A stretch of DNA of 51,489 nucleotides, from positions 1 to 51,489 of the forward strand of contig JACRJN010000015.1 of assembly GCA_016235675.1 (NCBI GenBank), written 5' to 3'. A program made the position numbers and the translations under genes. The first letter of the stretch is position 1. Every line of letters begins with the position of its first letter. The notes beneath the pieces were generated by a model. That model worked only from the letters and a program-made list of their open reading frames with translations. It did no database searches and was not told the DNA's origin. The stretch is from Candidatus Schekmanbacteria bacterium (lineage in GTDB: Bacteria > SZUA-182). Positions 11,001-26,000 of the stretch are shown here, in pieces.

Positions 11001-14000
11001 TGCGTTTAGTCGGCCCGGCTACTGTTAACGAAGTAGTTTGGAAGCAGGGGGTCTTGCCGGATCAAACAAATATGCCACTCGATCAAGTGTTGCTGGATAC
11101 TACTGCTGTGGAGACAGATGATTATTATACAAATAAAGTTATCTATATGCTGAGCGGTAATGCCTCCCCCAAGGTGGTAACGGTTACTGACTATGCTGGA
11201 GGAAGCAAAATAGCTACGGTATCTCCTGCTTTTAATACGGGTGGCCATCCCGAGGAAGGGGATCAATATAAAATTGTATCGGACATCAATCAGGGGATGA
11301 CAAGCAGCGTGGGCGATCCGACGTGGGTGAAAATTACTGCTTATGATGGGGCTGAAAAAATCGCGACTGTATCCCCTGGTTACAACATTCATCCGATTAC
11401 CGGCCAACATTATTATATTCAGAAGGATTCCGCCAGCCAGTATGTAGTTTCCGGCGTGATACTAACCGGCAATATGATCGGTTTCCATATCGGCGGCGAC
11501 AGCGCGGTAGTGGTGGAAAACTGCCATGTATACAGTAATTGTACCCTGGGTATCGCGATTGATAATACCGCTCATCCCATTATCCGCAATAATCAAGTAT
11601 ATCAAAACGGCGATATGGCGGGGTTAGGGCAGCATTTGACCCATCAGGCGGAGGTAATGCCTGGTCACGGCACCGGTGTCGGCGGTATCGGCAGCACCAA
11701 AAGCACCTATCCCACTATTTATGATAATACGATCTGGGGTCATGAGCCTCTGATTATGCTTGGGGTTGGTGACGGCGATCCTTTGACCAGCGACGTTTTA
11801 CCCAGTCAAAGCGGGATGGACAATAATCATGTGCGTCTGGATACCACACAGACCATGGATGAATATTATAAGGGAAGAAGCATTTATATTTTAAGCGGTG
11901 CGGCTAATCCGACCATAGTGACGATTACCCGCTATTACGGGATGACTCCTTATAATGGGGAAACTAAAATAGCGGAAGTAACTTCGGAGTTGACGAAAAC
12001 TACCGGGTGGGCCTATGCGGTTCATCCCGTTGCTGGGGATCAATATAAAGTGTCGCGTGATAATTTCGGGATCGGATTCCGCGGTGATGAACGTCCTGAA
12101 ACCCGTCGTCCGCTGGTTTATACTAATCAAATTTATGATAATTTCGTAGGTATTGCAGTGGGCGGACGTGATGATATTGATTATGCTCCCAACCCGGAAA
12201 TTACTAATAATAATATTTATTCCTGCGGCGGCGGCGATTGTCCCAGCGGGGTAAATTGCGGCGGCGGTATCGGCAACCGTTCGCACTCTTCCGCATTTAT
12301 ACAAGGCAATACTATACACGGCAATACCGGAGTTAATAATTTTGGGATTGGTGTGCTGGAGTTTGCCAGCCCGACTATTGCGGATAACGATATTTCCAGC
12401 CGCGGTTATTCAGGCATTAGTAATAATTATTTAGGTATTGCCATCAAAGGCAGTTCGACTCCGGTAATCAAAAATAATAAGATTCACGATAACAACTTTT
12501 TAGGGATCGCCGTCGGGGACGACAATTTGAGCAGCGACGATGCGCCTAATCCGCAAATCTATAATAACACAATCTATAACAATACAACCGGGATTTGCAA
12601 TGAAAACAACCTAAGCGAATTGGACTGCGGCGGCGGTATAGGGGTAAAGGCTTCGGCTACCGGCAGCATCTATCGGAATACGGTTTACGGCCATAGCGGT
12701 TTGAGCAATTTCGGAATCGGGATCAAACAAAACGCTCATCCCTTGATTGGCGGTAACAATAATATTGACAGTAATAGTGTCTACGGTAATTACCGCGGGA
12801 TTGCGGTCAAAAATGAGGCTTATCCCACCATTAAAAACAACAAAATATATAATAACCTGCGGATGGGTATCGGTGTGCAGGATGTGGCCAGGCCGCTGAT
12901 AGAAAGTAACGAAATTTATCATAATTTCGGGGTGGACTGTGTCGGCGGCGATGTGGATGATTGCGGGGGCGGCATCGGCAATGAAGATAATTCCGCCGCC
13001 GAGATTAAGAATAACCGCATTTATGACCATATGGAAGAGAATATGGCCCTGAATAATTGGGGGATCGGGGTCAAGGACACCGCTCTCCCGACAATTTACG
13101 GTAACGACATCTTTAAAAATTATCGCGGCATCGGAATTAAAGACAGTTCTTCTCCCACAGTTTCCTATAATAATATTTACAGCAATTTACATCATGGAAT
13201 CGGGACACGGGGCAGCGCTGCGGCTTATATCTATGGCAATACGCTGCGCAATAACGGCGGTTGTGCGAATGCGCAACTGCACGGAGAGGCGGGGGCGATG
13301 ATGGCCAGAGAACAGGCGCATCCCACCATTGAAAATAATTTGATTTATAGTAATCCCGGTGGCGGTATTGGGTGTCAGGAGGTCAATACCGAACCCATTA
13401 TTATCAAAGCAAATCATATTTATAACAACGGGCTTTCCGGTTTGCGTATGCAGCTAGGGAAGTTTGTAATACTGGAAAATGGCAATAAAATTTATAATCA
13501 CTTAACTGGCGCTACCGCAATACGGTTACAGGATCCCGGCACCCGTTTAATAATGCAGGATGGAAACGAGATTTATAATAATGAGGGAACCGATCCGGAA
13601 GGGGTGGCTAAACCTGCGGCAATTCAGGCCAGGGACGGCGCTACTTTGGAAATTTACGGCTCCCCTACTCCCAATTTGATTTACAAGAATAAATCCCGCG
13701 GTATTTCTGTAGCAAATAACGTTACGTTAATCATCAAAGACGGGAACAGAATATATGATAACCCCGAATACGGGATAGCCGTCAGCAACCGGGGGGGAAC
13801 TGCCGATAGCCATTCCTATGTAACGGTTGAAAATAACTATATTTATAGTAATTGTATCGGCGGGGAGGAAAATTTCCGCCAGGGAATCGGTATCGCCCCC
13901 TGGGTAGAGGGCAGTAAAATCACCATCAGTATTAAGAATAACAAGATATACGGCAACAGCGACGGCGGCGGCTTAGGGATAGCTTCCTCGGAGGGGGTGG

Positions 14001-17000
14001 GAGGGGGGGGCGCGGGATATGTCGACGGCATTGTGGAAGGCAATGAGATTTACGGCAGCCGGGGGGGAACGGGTGTGTTTATCGGAGATAATGCCGGGGT
14101 TACGCTGATCAAAAATAAAGTCTATGAAAACAAATGGGGTGTGAATATCTGGAATCCGACTGAAACCGCAAATCCGGTAAGCGGGGTAATTCCGGCGCAA
14201 AGCGGATTAGCGTCAAATCAAGTGAGATTAAGTTCCGATGCTTCCGGTATAGAGAATTACTACAATGGAATGATTTTAACCATAGAGAATACCGATCCCA
14301 GTTGGGTCAGAATTTCTGCTTATGACGGTGCGGAAAAGATCGCCTATGTAACTCCGGCGTACGCTAATCAACCGGTAACCGGCGCGCAATACACCGTAGA
14401 TCAGTATGTTTTAAGCGGGGTAATCCCGTCACAAAGCGGATTAGCGTCCAACCAAATAAAATTGAGTTCCGCGGCTTCCAATCTAAACGGTTATTATAAT
14501 GGGATGGTTTTAACCGTGGATAATGCCGATCCCGGTTGGGTTAGAATTTATGATTATGATGGTGCGGAACAGATCGCCTATGTAACTCCAGCATACGATA
14601 CTCAACCGGTAACCGGCGCGGAATATACCGTTAACGATAATAAATTTATTAGTCTTATCGGCGACGGAACAGATGAAGGCCGGAATTATATTCATAATAA
14701 CTACAGCAGCGGTATGGCGGTTTATAATTCATCTCCCATTATCGATAATAATTTAATCTACAGCAACGGGTCGGAGATAGTGGAATCCGGAGAAGGTGCC
14801 ACGGCGGAAGAATCAGGTTCCGGGATTGTTACCCAATATTCGCCTAATTTAAGAATCAGGGGTAATTCAATTTATAATAATTTGGACAGCGGAATCAAGG
14901 GCCGCAACGGTGCGGTTTTAAATATTGAAGATAACAAGATTTTCAGCAACGGACGCTTCGGGATGTCATATGAGGGGACTGTCGGCGAGTGGGTAACGGC
15001 GTCTATAAAAAATAATCAGATCTATAAAAACGGCTCCCTTGGAGATGCCGGAGCCGGAATCGCGGCGTTATATTATGCCAGATTGAACATAGAACAGAAT
15101 GAAATTTATGAAAATAAGGGAAGTAACGCCTCCGGTATTCAGTATCAGGATGAATTGGATGTAACTATCGATAGAAATAAAATTTATCGTAATGATAGCG
15201 GAATTTTAATTCTTGAAAGGACCGGAAGCTATCCGATCCGAATAAAGAATAATTTTATTTATGAAAACACTTACGGCATGTCTATCGGCACGGTGGTGTC
15301 AGCAGTTGAAATTTATAACAATACATTTGCTTATAATAATCTCTATGCGATCAGAACCGGAGGGATACCGGCCTATTTCAGTTTTTCTACTCACGATACT
15401 AATATAACAGGGACTAATGCAGACCAAATATGTATTGAAGGAAATATACGTAATTGTATATTCTGGGGTAATTATAACGGGGAATGCCAAATTCTCGCCA
15501 ATTGCCCGCCGGGAATTTCCGACAGCATTTTGGATTGCAGCGGCAGCGGCCAGGCTAAAGGTGTTTGTAAGCTTGGAAGTATATGGCAAGGCGGTGTGAC
15601 GGGAACATGTCTCGGTGGTACTGTTACCAATGTCGCACCCACTTTCGCCGATGCCGCGCAGAATGATTATCATTTGAAATATAATTCAGCAGGTATTGAT
15701 TCCGGTTATAATGTAGGATTGACTAACGATTTTGACGGGGATACAAGACCTCAAGGCGCGGCTGTCGATTTGGGCGCCGATGAATACTTAGTCGGGGTGC
15801 GGAAGATTGTTTTAAGCGACACCACCCCCTTAGGACAACGTGACAGCGCCCAAAAGGGTTTCACCAATAATCAAACAATTAATGTGGGGATAGAAGCCGC
15901 CGGGGCTGCCTGGATGATTTTAGCCGAAGACGCGGGTTTTAACACTAACCCGACCCCATGGATTAATTATCAGAATTCATATAATTATACCTTAAGCAGC
16001 GGCGACGGCGAAAAAATTGTATATTGCAAGGTAAAAGACAATGCTGTTCCAATCAATTACAGCACGGTAAAAAGCAGTTCCATAATATTGGATACAATCC
16101 CGCCGACTGTAGCTAATAATGTTTTAAGCGTTCCGAATGGCGGTGAAAATTGGAATACCAGCAGTCAAAAAACAATTCAATGGAACAGCAATGGGATTTC
16201 TGATGTAAATTTAAAAGCAAGCCCGATAAGATTAGATTATTCCACTGACGGCGGTGCACAGTATTATTTTGATGTTAATACTCCCGATGATCAACTGGTA
16301 GCGGAGAACGAAAATAACGACGGTTCCTATCAATGGATACCGCCGGTTTTACAAAACAGAACACAGATGAAAATTCGTCTGGGCGCTTATGATAAAGCCG
16401 GCAATTTTAACGCTGACGAATCGGATAATGTGTTCACTTTGAATATTCCCGATACCACGCCGCCTTATACCAGCGATCACGATCCGCAGCCTGATGAGAC
16501 CAGAGATAATGCCTTGCAAAGCATTGTGGTTTATGTAAATGACGATTCACAAGGTGTGGATTTAACCAGTATTAAGTTATATATAAACGATGTCGCCGCA
16601 ACATATGGATATTCAGGAACGCCAAGAAGCTACCGGATTAGCTATGACAGTACGTTCACTGCCGGGGATAAAATCAAGGTGCGGGTCGAAGCCAAAGATT
16701 TGGCGGGCAATGAGATGACTCCCGATGAATACACATTCGATATTTTCCCGCAAGACGCGGTTGCGGTTTGGCATTTTGACGAGGGCAGCGGCGGCGTGGT
16801 GCGGGATGCCACTCCCAATATGAATGACGGCTGGTTAGCAACATCAGGGACTGAGGCGACCGGTACAGCCGCCCGCACAAATGGAGGCAGACAAGGCGAC
16901 GGGATTAGCTTCGACGGTGTTGATGATTATATAAAATTCAACTACACCCTCGGCAACAATTTGTTAACCGGCACTATCGAAACCTGGTTTAAATTGGCTG

Positions 17001-20000
17001 TAAAACATAATAGCGCAAGCAACAGTGTTTATTTACTGAGTAAACAGGAAAGCAACGGCGGCATCGGCCTGAAATTAAAAGATGACGGGAAGCTTTGGTT
17101 GGTTTTGAGTAATGCGGATATTGTCGGAGGAAGTTTAAACGAATGGGAGGCCGATCGCTGGTATCATGTAGCCGCGGTCTGGGATAGTTCGAAGGCGTAT
17201 ATCTATATTAACGGGGCGTTGGATAGCTGGAAAACCTTTGACGGCGGCAGCGGCAATTATACCACTGTTCTTGAAATAGGACGATTGGGTTTTGGCGACG
17301 ACGGATCGAATTATTTTAAAGGGGTGATCGACGAAACCGCGATATATGAGCGCGCTCTTACCAATGCCGAGATTCAGCAGCGCTATAATAGTTCATATAA
17401 TACCGCGCCCAGCCGGCCGTATAATATAACCCCGGCTGATTCGGCGCAAAATGTAGCGCTTACTCCCACTTTAGTCTCATCCGGTTATTACGATCCCGAT
17501 GGCAACTCCCATCAGTCTTCACGTTGGCAAATAAGCTTGGGTACCGGCTTAAACGCCCAAACGGGGTTTGATGCTCAAAAAGTCTATGACAGTAAAAGCA
17601 GCGCCGATTTGGGAAGCCATTTTGTCGATACGGTATTGTCCCAAAGTACTAATTATTACTGGCGTGTAGCTCATCAGGATAATTCGGGAACCTGGTCGGA
17701 ATGGTCGAACGAAACCAGGTTTACCACAAAAACCAGCAATACCGCGCCCAACACTCCGCAGAATGTAGTGCCTCAAGACGGCAGCAGCGGGGTGGATTTG
17801 GTTGCCGCCCTGCAAGCCTCTGATTTTACGGATAAGGATACCGGAGATATTCAAAAAGCGGCTCATTGGCAAATCAGAACAGAGCCCGGGGATTATACCG
17901 CGCCGTTTTATCAGGCGACGACGATCTCTGACGCTGAATTGACGCAATACACCCTTCCGGTAATTATGAATTCCAATACGCTATATTATTGGCGTGTCCG
18001 GTATCAGGATATTGCCGATGCCTGGTCGGAATATTCTTCGGAAACATCTTTCACCACCGGTAACAACACACCGCCGCAACAACCGGTTGCCGGTTCGCCC
18101 GCTAACGGAGTTTCCGGAATAAGCCGTATGGTTACTTTAAACGCTTCTACCTATTTCGATAATGACGGCGATAGTCATCAAGCCTCTCAATGGCAGATGC
18201 ACAAACAAGACGGCAGTTACGGCGATGAAAACTCTTATGACAGCGGGGCTTTTGCAGAGTTAACCAAAACAAGCCATACTCCGGAATTTATCCTGGATTA
18301 CGGGTACACCTATTATTGGCGGGTACGTTATCAGGATGTGAAGGGTGCCTGGTCGTTATTTAGTGCTGAAACATCGTTTACGACTAGCGGGACATCGATG
18401 TCGGGAGCGCTGGCTTATTGGCGGTTTGAAGAAGGCGAAGGGTTACAAAGTGCGGATTCCTCCGGCAATAATAACACAGCTTCCCTGAAAAACGGAATAA
18501 AATGGTCGTTTACAGGGAAAGTCGGCAGCGCTTTGGAGTATGACGGTGAAAACGATTATGTGCAGACGCCGTATTTCGATGTGTTCTATCAGAAGAGTTT
18601 TAGCATTGAAATGTGGGTGAATTTTGCCGATGATTCCGATTCCGATAGCCCCTTATTCGAATCCGGCGATTCGCAAACCACCAGAAAATATTTGGGAGTT
18701 TTACGACGGAACAAGAAATTATTATTTAGTTTTTATAATGACGATATAGCCGGCAATACAGATCTTTCCGCCAATCGCTGGTGGCATATTGTATGTACCT
18801 TTAATGAGAGTGGCCAGGGCCGGATAATTTATGTAAACGGGGTAAGTGATAACAGCGGCAGCGCTGGCGGTCTTTTGGCGGTAACCAATGGAGCGGCAAC
18901 CGGCAGCGGGGCGCGGTTGGGACGTTACGAAGTCAGTTCTCCGGCCAAGGTTTTCAGAGGGATAATCGACGAGGTAATAGTTTATAATAAGGTTCTGTCC
19001 CCTGACGAAGTTCAGACACGTTATCAACAAACAGTATTGGGATATGCCCCGGATAAACCGTCCAATATCAATCCGGCGCACAGAGCGGATAATGTTTCCC
19101 TGAAGGTTTCCCTGCAATCTTCGGCATTTTTCGACCGGGAAAGAGAAACTCATCAAGCGTCACGGTGGCAGGTAAGGACACAAACCGGTCAATACGGGTC
19201 AGGCGCGCTGCATGATGTAACTACAGATTCAGATTTAACCGGTCATATAATTTCATTAACGGAAGGCATCCTCCCGGATACGGTCTATTATTGGCGTGTT
19301 CAGCATCAGGACGGCAGCGGCGCCTGGTCGGCTTATTCTACAGAAACCTCTTTCCGTACCAGACAGAATAATAGTCCCTATCCTCCAAATAATCAGAGTC
19401 CGGCAAATGGGATAACCGGCGTTTCCTTAACGCCTGCTTTGAGTGCCTCAGATTTTTCCGATCCCGACGGCGGCGATGTCAACGAAGCGCAGTCCGCTTC
19501 TAATTGGCAAATTAGCCTTGCAGCCGGAGATTATAGCGCGCCGGTGTATGAAACCACCACCTTTGAGGATTTAAACAGGCACACCGTTAACAAGACCTTA
19601 GCGGCGGGAACAAAATATTTTTGGCATGTCCGCTATCGGGATTTGGCCGGGTTATGGTCGGAGTTTTCTCCTGAAACCTCTTTTACCACCCAGGGGAATA
19701 CCCCCCCGAATAAACCGATAAACAGCGCTCCGGCTAACAATAGCAATAGTCAATCCCGTTCACCGCAGTTGGCGGCCAACGGTTATTTCGATACCGATGG
19801 AGATGTGCATAAAGCCTCGCAATGGCAGATAACCAAAACAGCCGGTAATTATAATGCGCAGGATTTAGCCTACGACAGCGGCTATGTGAACGGATCAACC
19901 AGTCATAATATCGCGGCGGCTTTGAATTACGGCACAACTTATTTTTGGCATGTGCGTTATCAGGACGCACGTTATGCCTGGTCGGATTATTCCGATGAAT

Positions 20001-23000
20001 TCGCCTTTACTGTTGGGGCGGGAACAGGCGTCGCCCCGCAAAAACCGGGCAATCTTTCCCCGGCCAGCGCGGCTGCCGGTATCTCGCCCAGACCGGCACT
20101 GACGGGGTCGGCATTTGTCGATAACGACAATAATGCTCATCAGGCATCACGCTGGCAGATCAGGCCGGAGACAGGTGCATATTTGGGTGCGGAATCATAC
20201 GACAGCGGCATAACCGGCGATTTACTTACGCATACCTTGCCGGTTGTGTCCGGATTATTGCCCGACGCCGTTTACTATTGGCGCGTTCAATACCAGGATA
20301 ATACAGGCGCTTGGTCTGAGTTCTCCAACGAAACATATTTTACCGTCCGCGGCAACACACCGCCTTATCCGCCGCTAAACCTGAGTCCGGCGGCAGGGGA
20401 GGCGAATGTTCTGCTTTCACCTGTTTTGGTCGCTTCCGCCTTCTCCGATACCGATATAAACACCGACCACCTGGAAAGTCACAGAGCCGCCGGATGGCAG
20501 ATAACCGATGTTGCCGGGAATTATACTGCCCCGGTTTATGAAACTACCACCAATAGTTATTTAACCGAAATCGTTCTGCCGGTTGTCCTGGCCGGGAACA
20601 AGACTTATTACTGGCGTGTGTCTTATCAGGATGCCGCGCAGGGCTGGTCCGGCTGGTCTGATGAAACCTCATATACTACCGGTACGAACCGGAGGCCGAA
20701 TACCCCCAATAACAGCGCACCCGCAGCCGGCAGTGTTTTATCCACATTAGCGCCGACATTAACCTCTTCAGATTTTTCCGATCCGGATAACGGTGATACC
20801 CAGCTTGCCTCGCAATGGAAGATAAGAAGGGCGGATTCCGACGGTTCTTACGATAGCGGCCCGGTAGTGGATAAGACGAGTCATATTCTGATCCAATCCC
20901 TGAATTATAATACCTTATATTATTGGCAGGTACGTCATCGGGACAATCACGGCGAATGGTCTTTCTTCTCAGCGGAAACATCCTTTAAAACTCCGGCTTA
21001 TGTGCCGCCCTCCGGGGCATTGGCTTATTGGAAATTTGACGAAGGAAGCGGTAATACCGCCTACGATTCGACTGCCAATAACCAAAATGGCACGGTTTAT
21101 GGAGCGGCTTGGACTGATGCCGCTAAATATGGCAAGGCATTGAGTTTCAACGGGAGCAATAGCTATGTAAACGTGAACGGAACGGCTCTCGGGGTAAACG
21201 CAACTTTTGAAGCCTGGGTGCAGGGTATGGCGGGGACTGTGATCAGCCAGGGAGGATCGCCAAGCCCGGTAAGATGGATCAATCTGGATAATAATAAGAT
21301 TAAATTTTATGTAGTAAATAATAATAACGAAACTTATTACGTCAGCGCCAATAATGACGGAAATTGGCAGCATGTTGTCGGTGTTCAGAACGGAACGCTG
21401 ATAAAATTATATGTTGACGGCGTACTAATCAATACGGTGGATATTGCATCCGCCAAGAGTGCCGGTTCCCTGTCCGGAAATTATAATATCGGAAGGAGTG
21501 TCGGCACAAACAGCGGCTATTTCAAGGGGGTTATTGATGAGGCGATTATTTATAATTACGCCTTAAGCGATGCCGACGTATGGAATCGTTTTAACAACAC
21601 CGCCATGACCATTCCGGATAACCCAGTAAATATCTCGCCTGTAGCCGATAATATTTCTCTGCTGCCCAAATTACAGGCTTCGGCATTTTCCGATTCCTCC
21701 GGAGGAGTGCATCAGGCATCGCGTTGGCAAATAAGGCTCGACGACGGCATTTATGGCGACAGCGATGCGTATGAATTTTACAGCGCCACCGATTTGGAAA
21801 GCCACAAATTGCCGCTGGCGGATCGCCTTAGTTCCAGTCTGGTTTACTATTGGCGGGTACAGTATAAAAATTCAGGGGGATATTGGTCATATTATTCAAC
21901 GGAGACTACGTTTAAAACCCGTCAGAATATAAAACCGGATCAGCCGGTTAATGCCAGTCCGACGCCAGGGCAAGCTAATGTGGAGCAAGACCCCACGCTG
22001 AAATCATCTGCTTTCGGCGACCAGGATGATGAAGATGTTCTTACCGCAAGTTACTGGCAAATCACCGCTGTTGCCGGAGACTATTCTAATCCTGTGTATC
22101 AATATACATTAAACGCAGATGTCGTTGAACATAAACTGCCGGTAAATTTAACATCCGGTACATACTATTGGCGGGCAGCCCATAAGGATTTGGTGGATTG
22201 GTCTGACTGGTCTGTGGAAACCTCCTTTATCGCAGGGGATAATGTCGCACCTCAGAAGCCGGCTAATATAGAACCGGGTGTCGGGCAAAAGTATACCCCC
22301 ACAGTGCCGAAGCTAAGCGCTACGGAAACATTTGTAGACGCCAATGTGGGAGACACTCATTATAGAAGTCAGTGGCAGATTCGTAAAGATACTGAATCTT
22401 ATGGCGGCTTTAGCAGTTATGACAGCGGTGAAGTTTCTGATTTAACATCTCATACGCTAACTTGGCCCTTAATTTATAATACCGTCTATTATTGGCATGT
22501 ACGTTATCAGGATAATCATGGCGCCTGGTCATATTTTTCCGATGAGACCTCGTTTATTACCAAAGCGGTACCGGAAGGGGTAATCGCCTATTGGAATTTT
22601 GATGAGAACAGCGGAACTACCGCCAATGACGGTTCGGGAAATAATAATACCGGCAGATTATACGGCGCGGCCGCCTGGACTAATGATTCACGTTACGGGC
22701 GGTCAGCCTTATCTTTGGCGCAAAACGGCACTACCGATTATGTAAGGGCGGAAGATTCGAACAGTTTGGGTGTTAAGGGGTTGACGGCGGGCGGCAACGG
22801 GCAGATAACTATCGAAGGTTGGGTGAAGCCCTCGGCAGGGTTGAGCGCTGGTGTAGGAAATTGGGTGGATATTGTCGGCAAAGGCAATGCCGGCGGGACA
22901 ACCGCTAATTATCGTTTATTTATCGATGATGAAAGTTTAGATACTAATTATCAGGAAATGCTGGGCTTTGCTTACTATAGCGCAGGCAATTGGCGCGGTG

Positions 23001-26000
23001 CGGAATCGGAACTGGCGATGGTAACCCATAGCCGTTATACCCCCGGTATCGGGTATGAACATGAGGCCACCTGGTCTCATGTGGCGATAGTTTATGATGA
23101 GAGTAAACTGGAAGAAGAGCTTAAATTTTATATCAACGGAAATTTAGTCGATATTTCCGATTTGCCCGACAATTATTCGATGCTGGTTAATACAGAGCCG
23201 CTGCTGATTGGCCGCAATGCTCAGGATGGTCGGGCGTTTAAAGGTCTGATTGATGAACTGGCTTTGTATAACAGAGCCTTATCCAATGAAGAGATCAAGG
23301 AACGCTATGGGGCGCGGATCGAGGAAATCTATGCCAGAGATACCCAGGGTGCGGGAGATTATATCCAGACTAATGATCAGGTGGTCATTGAGTTTAGCGG
23401 AGAAACCAGAGCGAATCCGATTAATGCCGTCAATATTAATGATGTTTTGCAGTTGAATAATAATCATAGCTGGCTAAGCGGCAGCGGACGGATTGTAAAT
23501 ACCGTGTGGGAGTCCTTCGTTTATACTAATGATGCGCTGATTATTACTTTAAGTGCTGAAGGTGGTTCTCCCAGTGTAGTTCCAGGCGATACCGTCACTT
23601 TAGACGGGATAACCATCCTGGATAAAGCCGGACGGGCTATTATCGATTCGGCTGTTATTGGCGGGGATTTTGCGAATAGTCTTCCCAATTGTCCTATAGG
23701 GTTAGCACCTGCCGACGAAGATACTAATATTTCTGTATTACCTGAATTGCGTTCCTCTCTCTTTTCAGATACGGATGCCGGGTTCTTTAATCCCGATGCC
23801 TGGGATATGCACAAGTCCAGTCAATGGCAGGTGAGTAAGGCATCGGGAGCTGGTTTTGCAGCCAATCGGGTATACGATAGCGGCGTATCCGGCGATTTAA
23901 CGCGGCATACGCTTTTAGAGACTGCGCAACCCTGGTCTACGCTTTTAAAATCACTGGAACCGGCCACCCTGTATTATTGGCATGTTCGTCATCAGGATAA
24001 TGAAGACGCCTGGTCGCCATATTCAGATGAATGCACGACCGCCGGTGAACGTTCGTTTACCACCGCCGGAAGACCGAATAAACCGGTGAATTTCTATCCC
24101 CAAAATTGTGATATAATCGTCGGCAGATGGTTGAAATCCGAGGGATATTCCGATGCGACAGGCAATGCGCAAAAAGCCTCGCAATGGCAAATCAGCAGTA
24201 ACAGCGGTAACTACGATAATCCATATTATGACAGCGGTGCGGTATCCGATTTAACCACACATTTAATTGCTAACGAATTACCGGCAGCGCAGACCTTTTA
24301 TTGGCGCGTACGTCATCGCAGCGACCGTTCAGTCTGGTCTGACTGGTCTGATGAAACTTGCTTTGCAACACGCGGCAATAATTCCCCGGTTAAACCATCC
24401 AATGTCTCCCCGGAAAATTTTGCTACTATGGTGCTGCGCAATCCCCTTTTGCAGGCTTCCGCTTACCAGGATGCGGATAACGATCCTCATCAGGCGTCTC
24501 AATGGCAAATCAGAACCTATAAAGGCACTTACGGTGGAACCGGCAGCTATGACAGCGGGGATGTTGCCGATTTAACCGGCCATTTGGTTTCAGCAACCCT
24601 TAATTTGAACCGTAAATATTATTGGCGGGTCAGGTATCAGGACTATTATCTGAGTTGGTCGGATTGGTCAGACGAAACCGTATTCGAAGTGACCCCCGTA
24701 CATAGCGGCGCGGTAGCTTTCTGGCGCTTGGACGAAGGCAATTATGGAACGGCTTATGATTCCACCAACTCCGGCAACAACGGCACAATTTACGGCGCAC
24801 AATGGGACAAGGGCCGATATAAATCCGGCTTGAATTTCGACGGTAATGATTATATTTATGTGGCGGATCATAGTAGTATAAACCAACTCTCAGCCTTGAC
24901 TATCGAAGCTTGGGTAAAACCGAATGCTTCTATAGCTGAAGGCGCCCGCCTGTTTGATAAAAAGCTGGGTACTTCAAGTCGGTATAATTTAAGTTGGAGC
25001 GCTGCCGGCTTAAAAATTTATATGATAACAGATGAAATGACAATATCAACCACCGGCACAGGGAGTATCCCTCCGGATAATTGGACTCATGTGGCGGTTA
25101 GCTGGGACGGTAGTCAGGATAAGCTTAAAGCTTATATTAATGGTGTGTTATCGGCTACCTATAATTTAAGCGGTTCCGTTGTAAGCTCTGTAAATTATCC
25201 AATATACTTAGGTTCTTCTTTTAACGGGGCTATGGATGAAATAGTTATTTACAACCGCGCCCTGACGGATGATGAAATTATCGAACGTTACGGCGCCTAT
25301 GGGACAAAAATAATAACGGCCACTATCGGCGATGATTCAGGATACGGCGAAGGGATACAAGCCGGGGATAAAGCGGTTATCCGCTTTGCCGGCCCAACTT
25401 CCGGGCCGGAGATCAATGCCGCGGCGGGGACGATCGGGGGTGTGGATGTAGACGCAGTGTTAACGGTTAATAATGCGCATACCTGGAAGGATGACAGCGG
25501 TCTGATAGGGGATAGTTCTAATTGGAGTACCGTAACCTATCCGACCAACGATACCCTGACGATTGAAATGAAAGATGAAAGTGCGGGGAAACCCAGTATA
25601 AACGATACGACCTGCGACAAACTGACTATAGATGAGGGGATTACCGATGATTTTGGTTTGCCGATTGCCGACAGTGTTAAGATAAAGGGTAGTTTCGATT
25701 TACCCCAAAATGCCGTCTTGTACTGGAAGTTTAATGAAGGCAGCGGGAATTCTGTATCCGATCAAACCTGTAATGGAAATACCGGAACCATAAGCAATTC
25801 CAATTGGGCGTTAAATATAGGGAAAGAAAAACATTCATTGTATTTTAGCAACCTTGTTTCATTAAGTAATTACGGCTTGGTGACCGGCTTATCCGAGTTG
25901 ACCATAGAAGCCTGGGTCAAGCCTAATAAAAATAGTATACCTAACGATGGTATCTTAAGTAAAAGAGATGAATATGCTTTATTGTGGACAACGAGAGGGT

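Larger units (their letters stand above)
9880..15790 (+). other. Domain region: beta-helix 2 (about 1,970 residues)
   Basis: Begins with TYAEIQKLIDTSRPGDTLLF and continues through dozens of coils with the consensus GNxIYxNxxxGIGVxxxAxPxIxxN. Many coils carry stacked Asn, a typical asparagine ladder of parallel beta-helices. Several long coils contain Cys pairs (CGGGDCP, DCGGGIGN) that may be disulfides. Four blocks of the ITDY module interrupt it. It ends at DLGADEYLVG. At the usual 22-33 residues per coil this would be a rod several tens of nanometres long (inference). Confidence 0.8.

Noticed and set aside
9961-15673. Many 70-145 codon antisense ORFs under beta-helix 2
   Set aside because: They are shadows of AT-rich Asn/Ile/Tyr codons of the helix repeats, with no ribosome sites or recognisable products.
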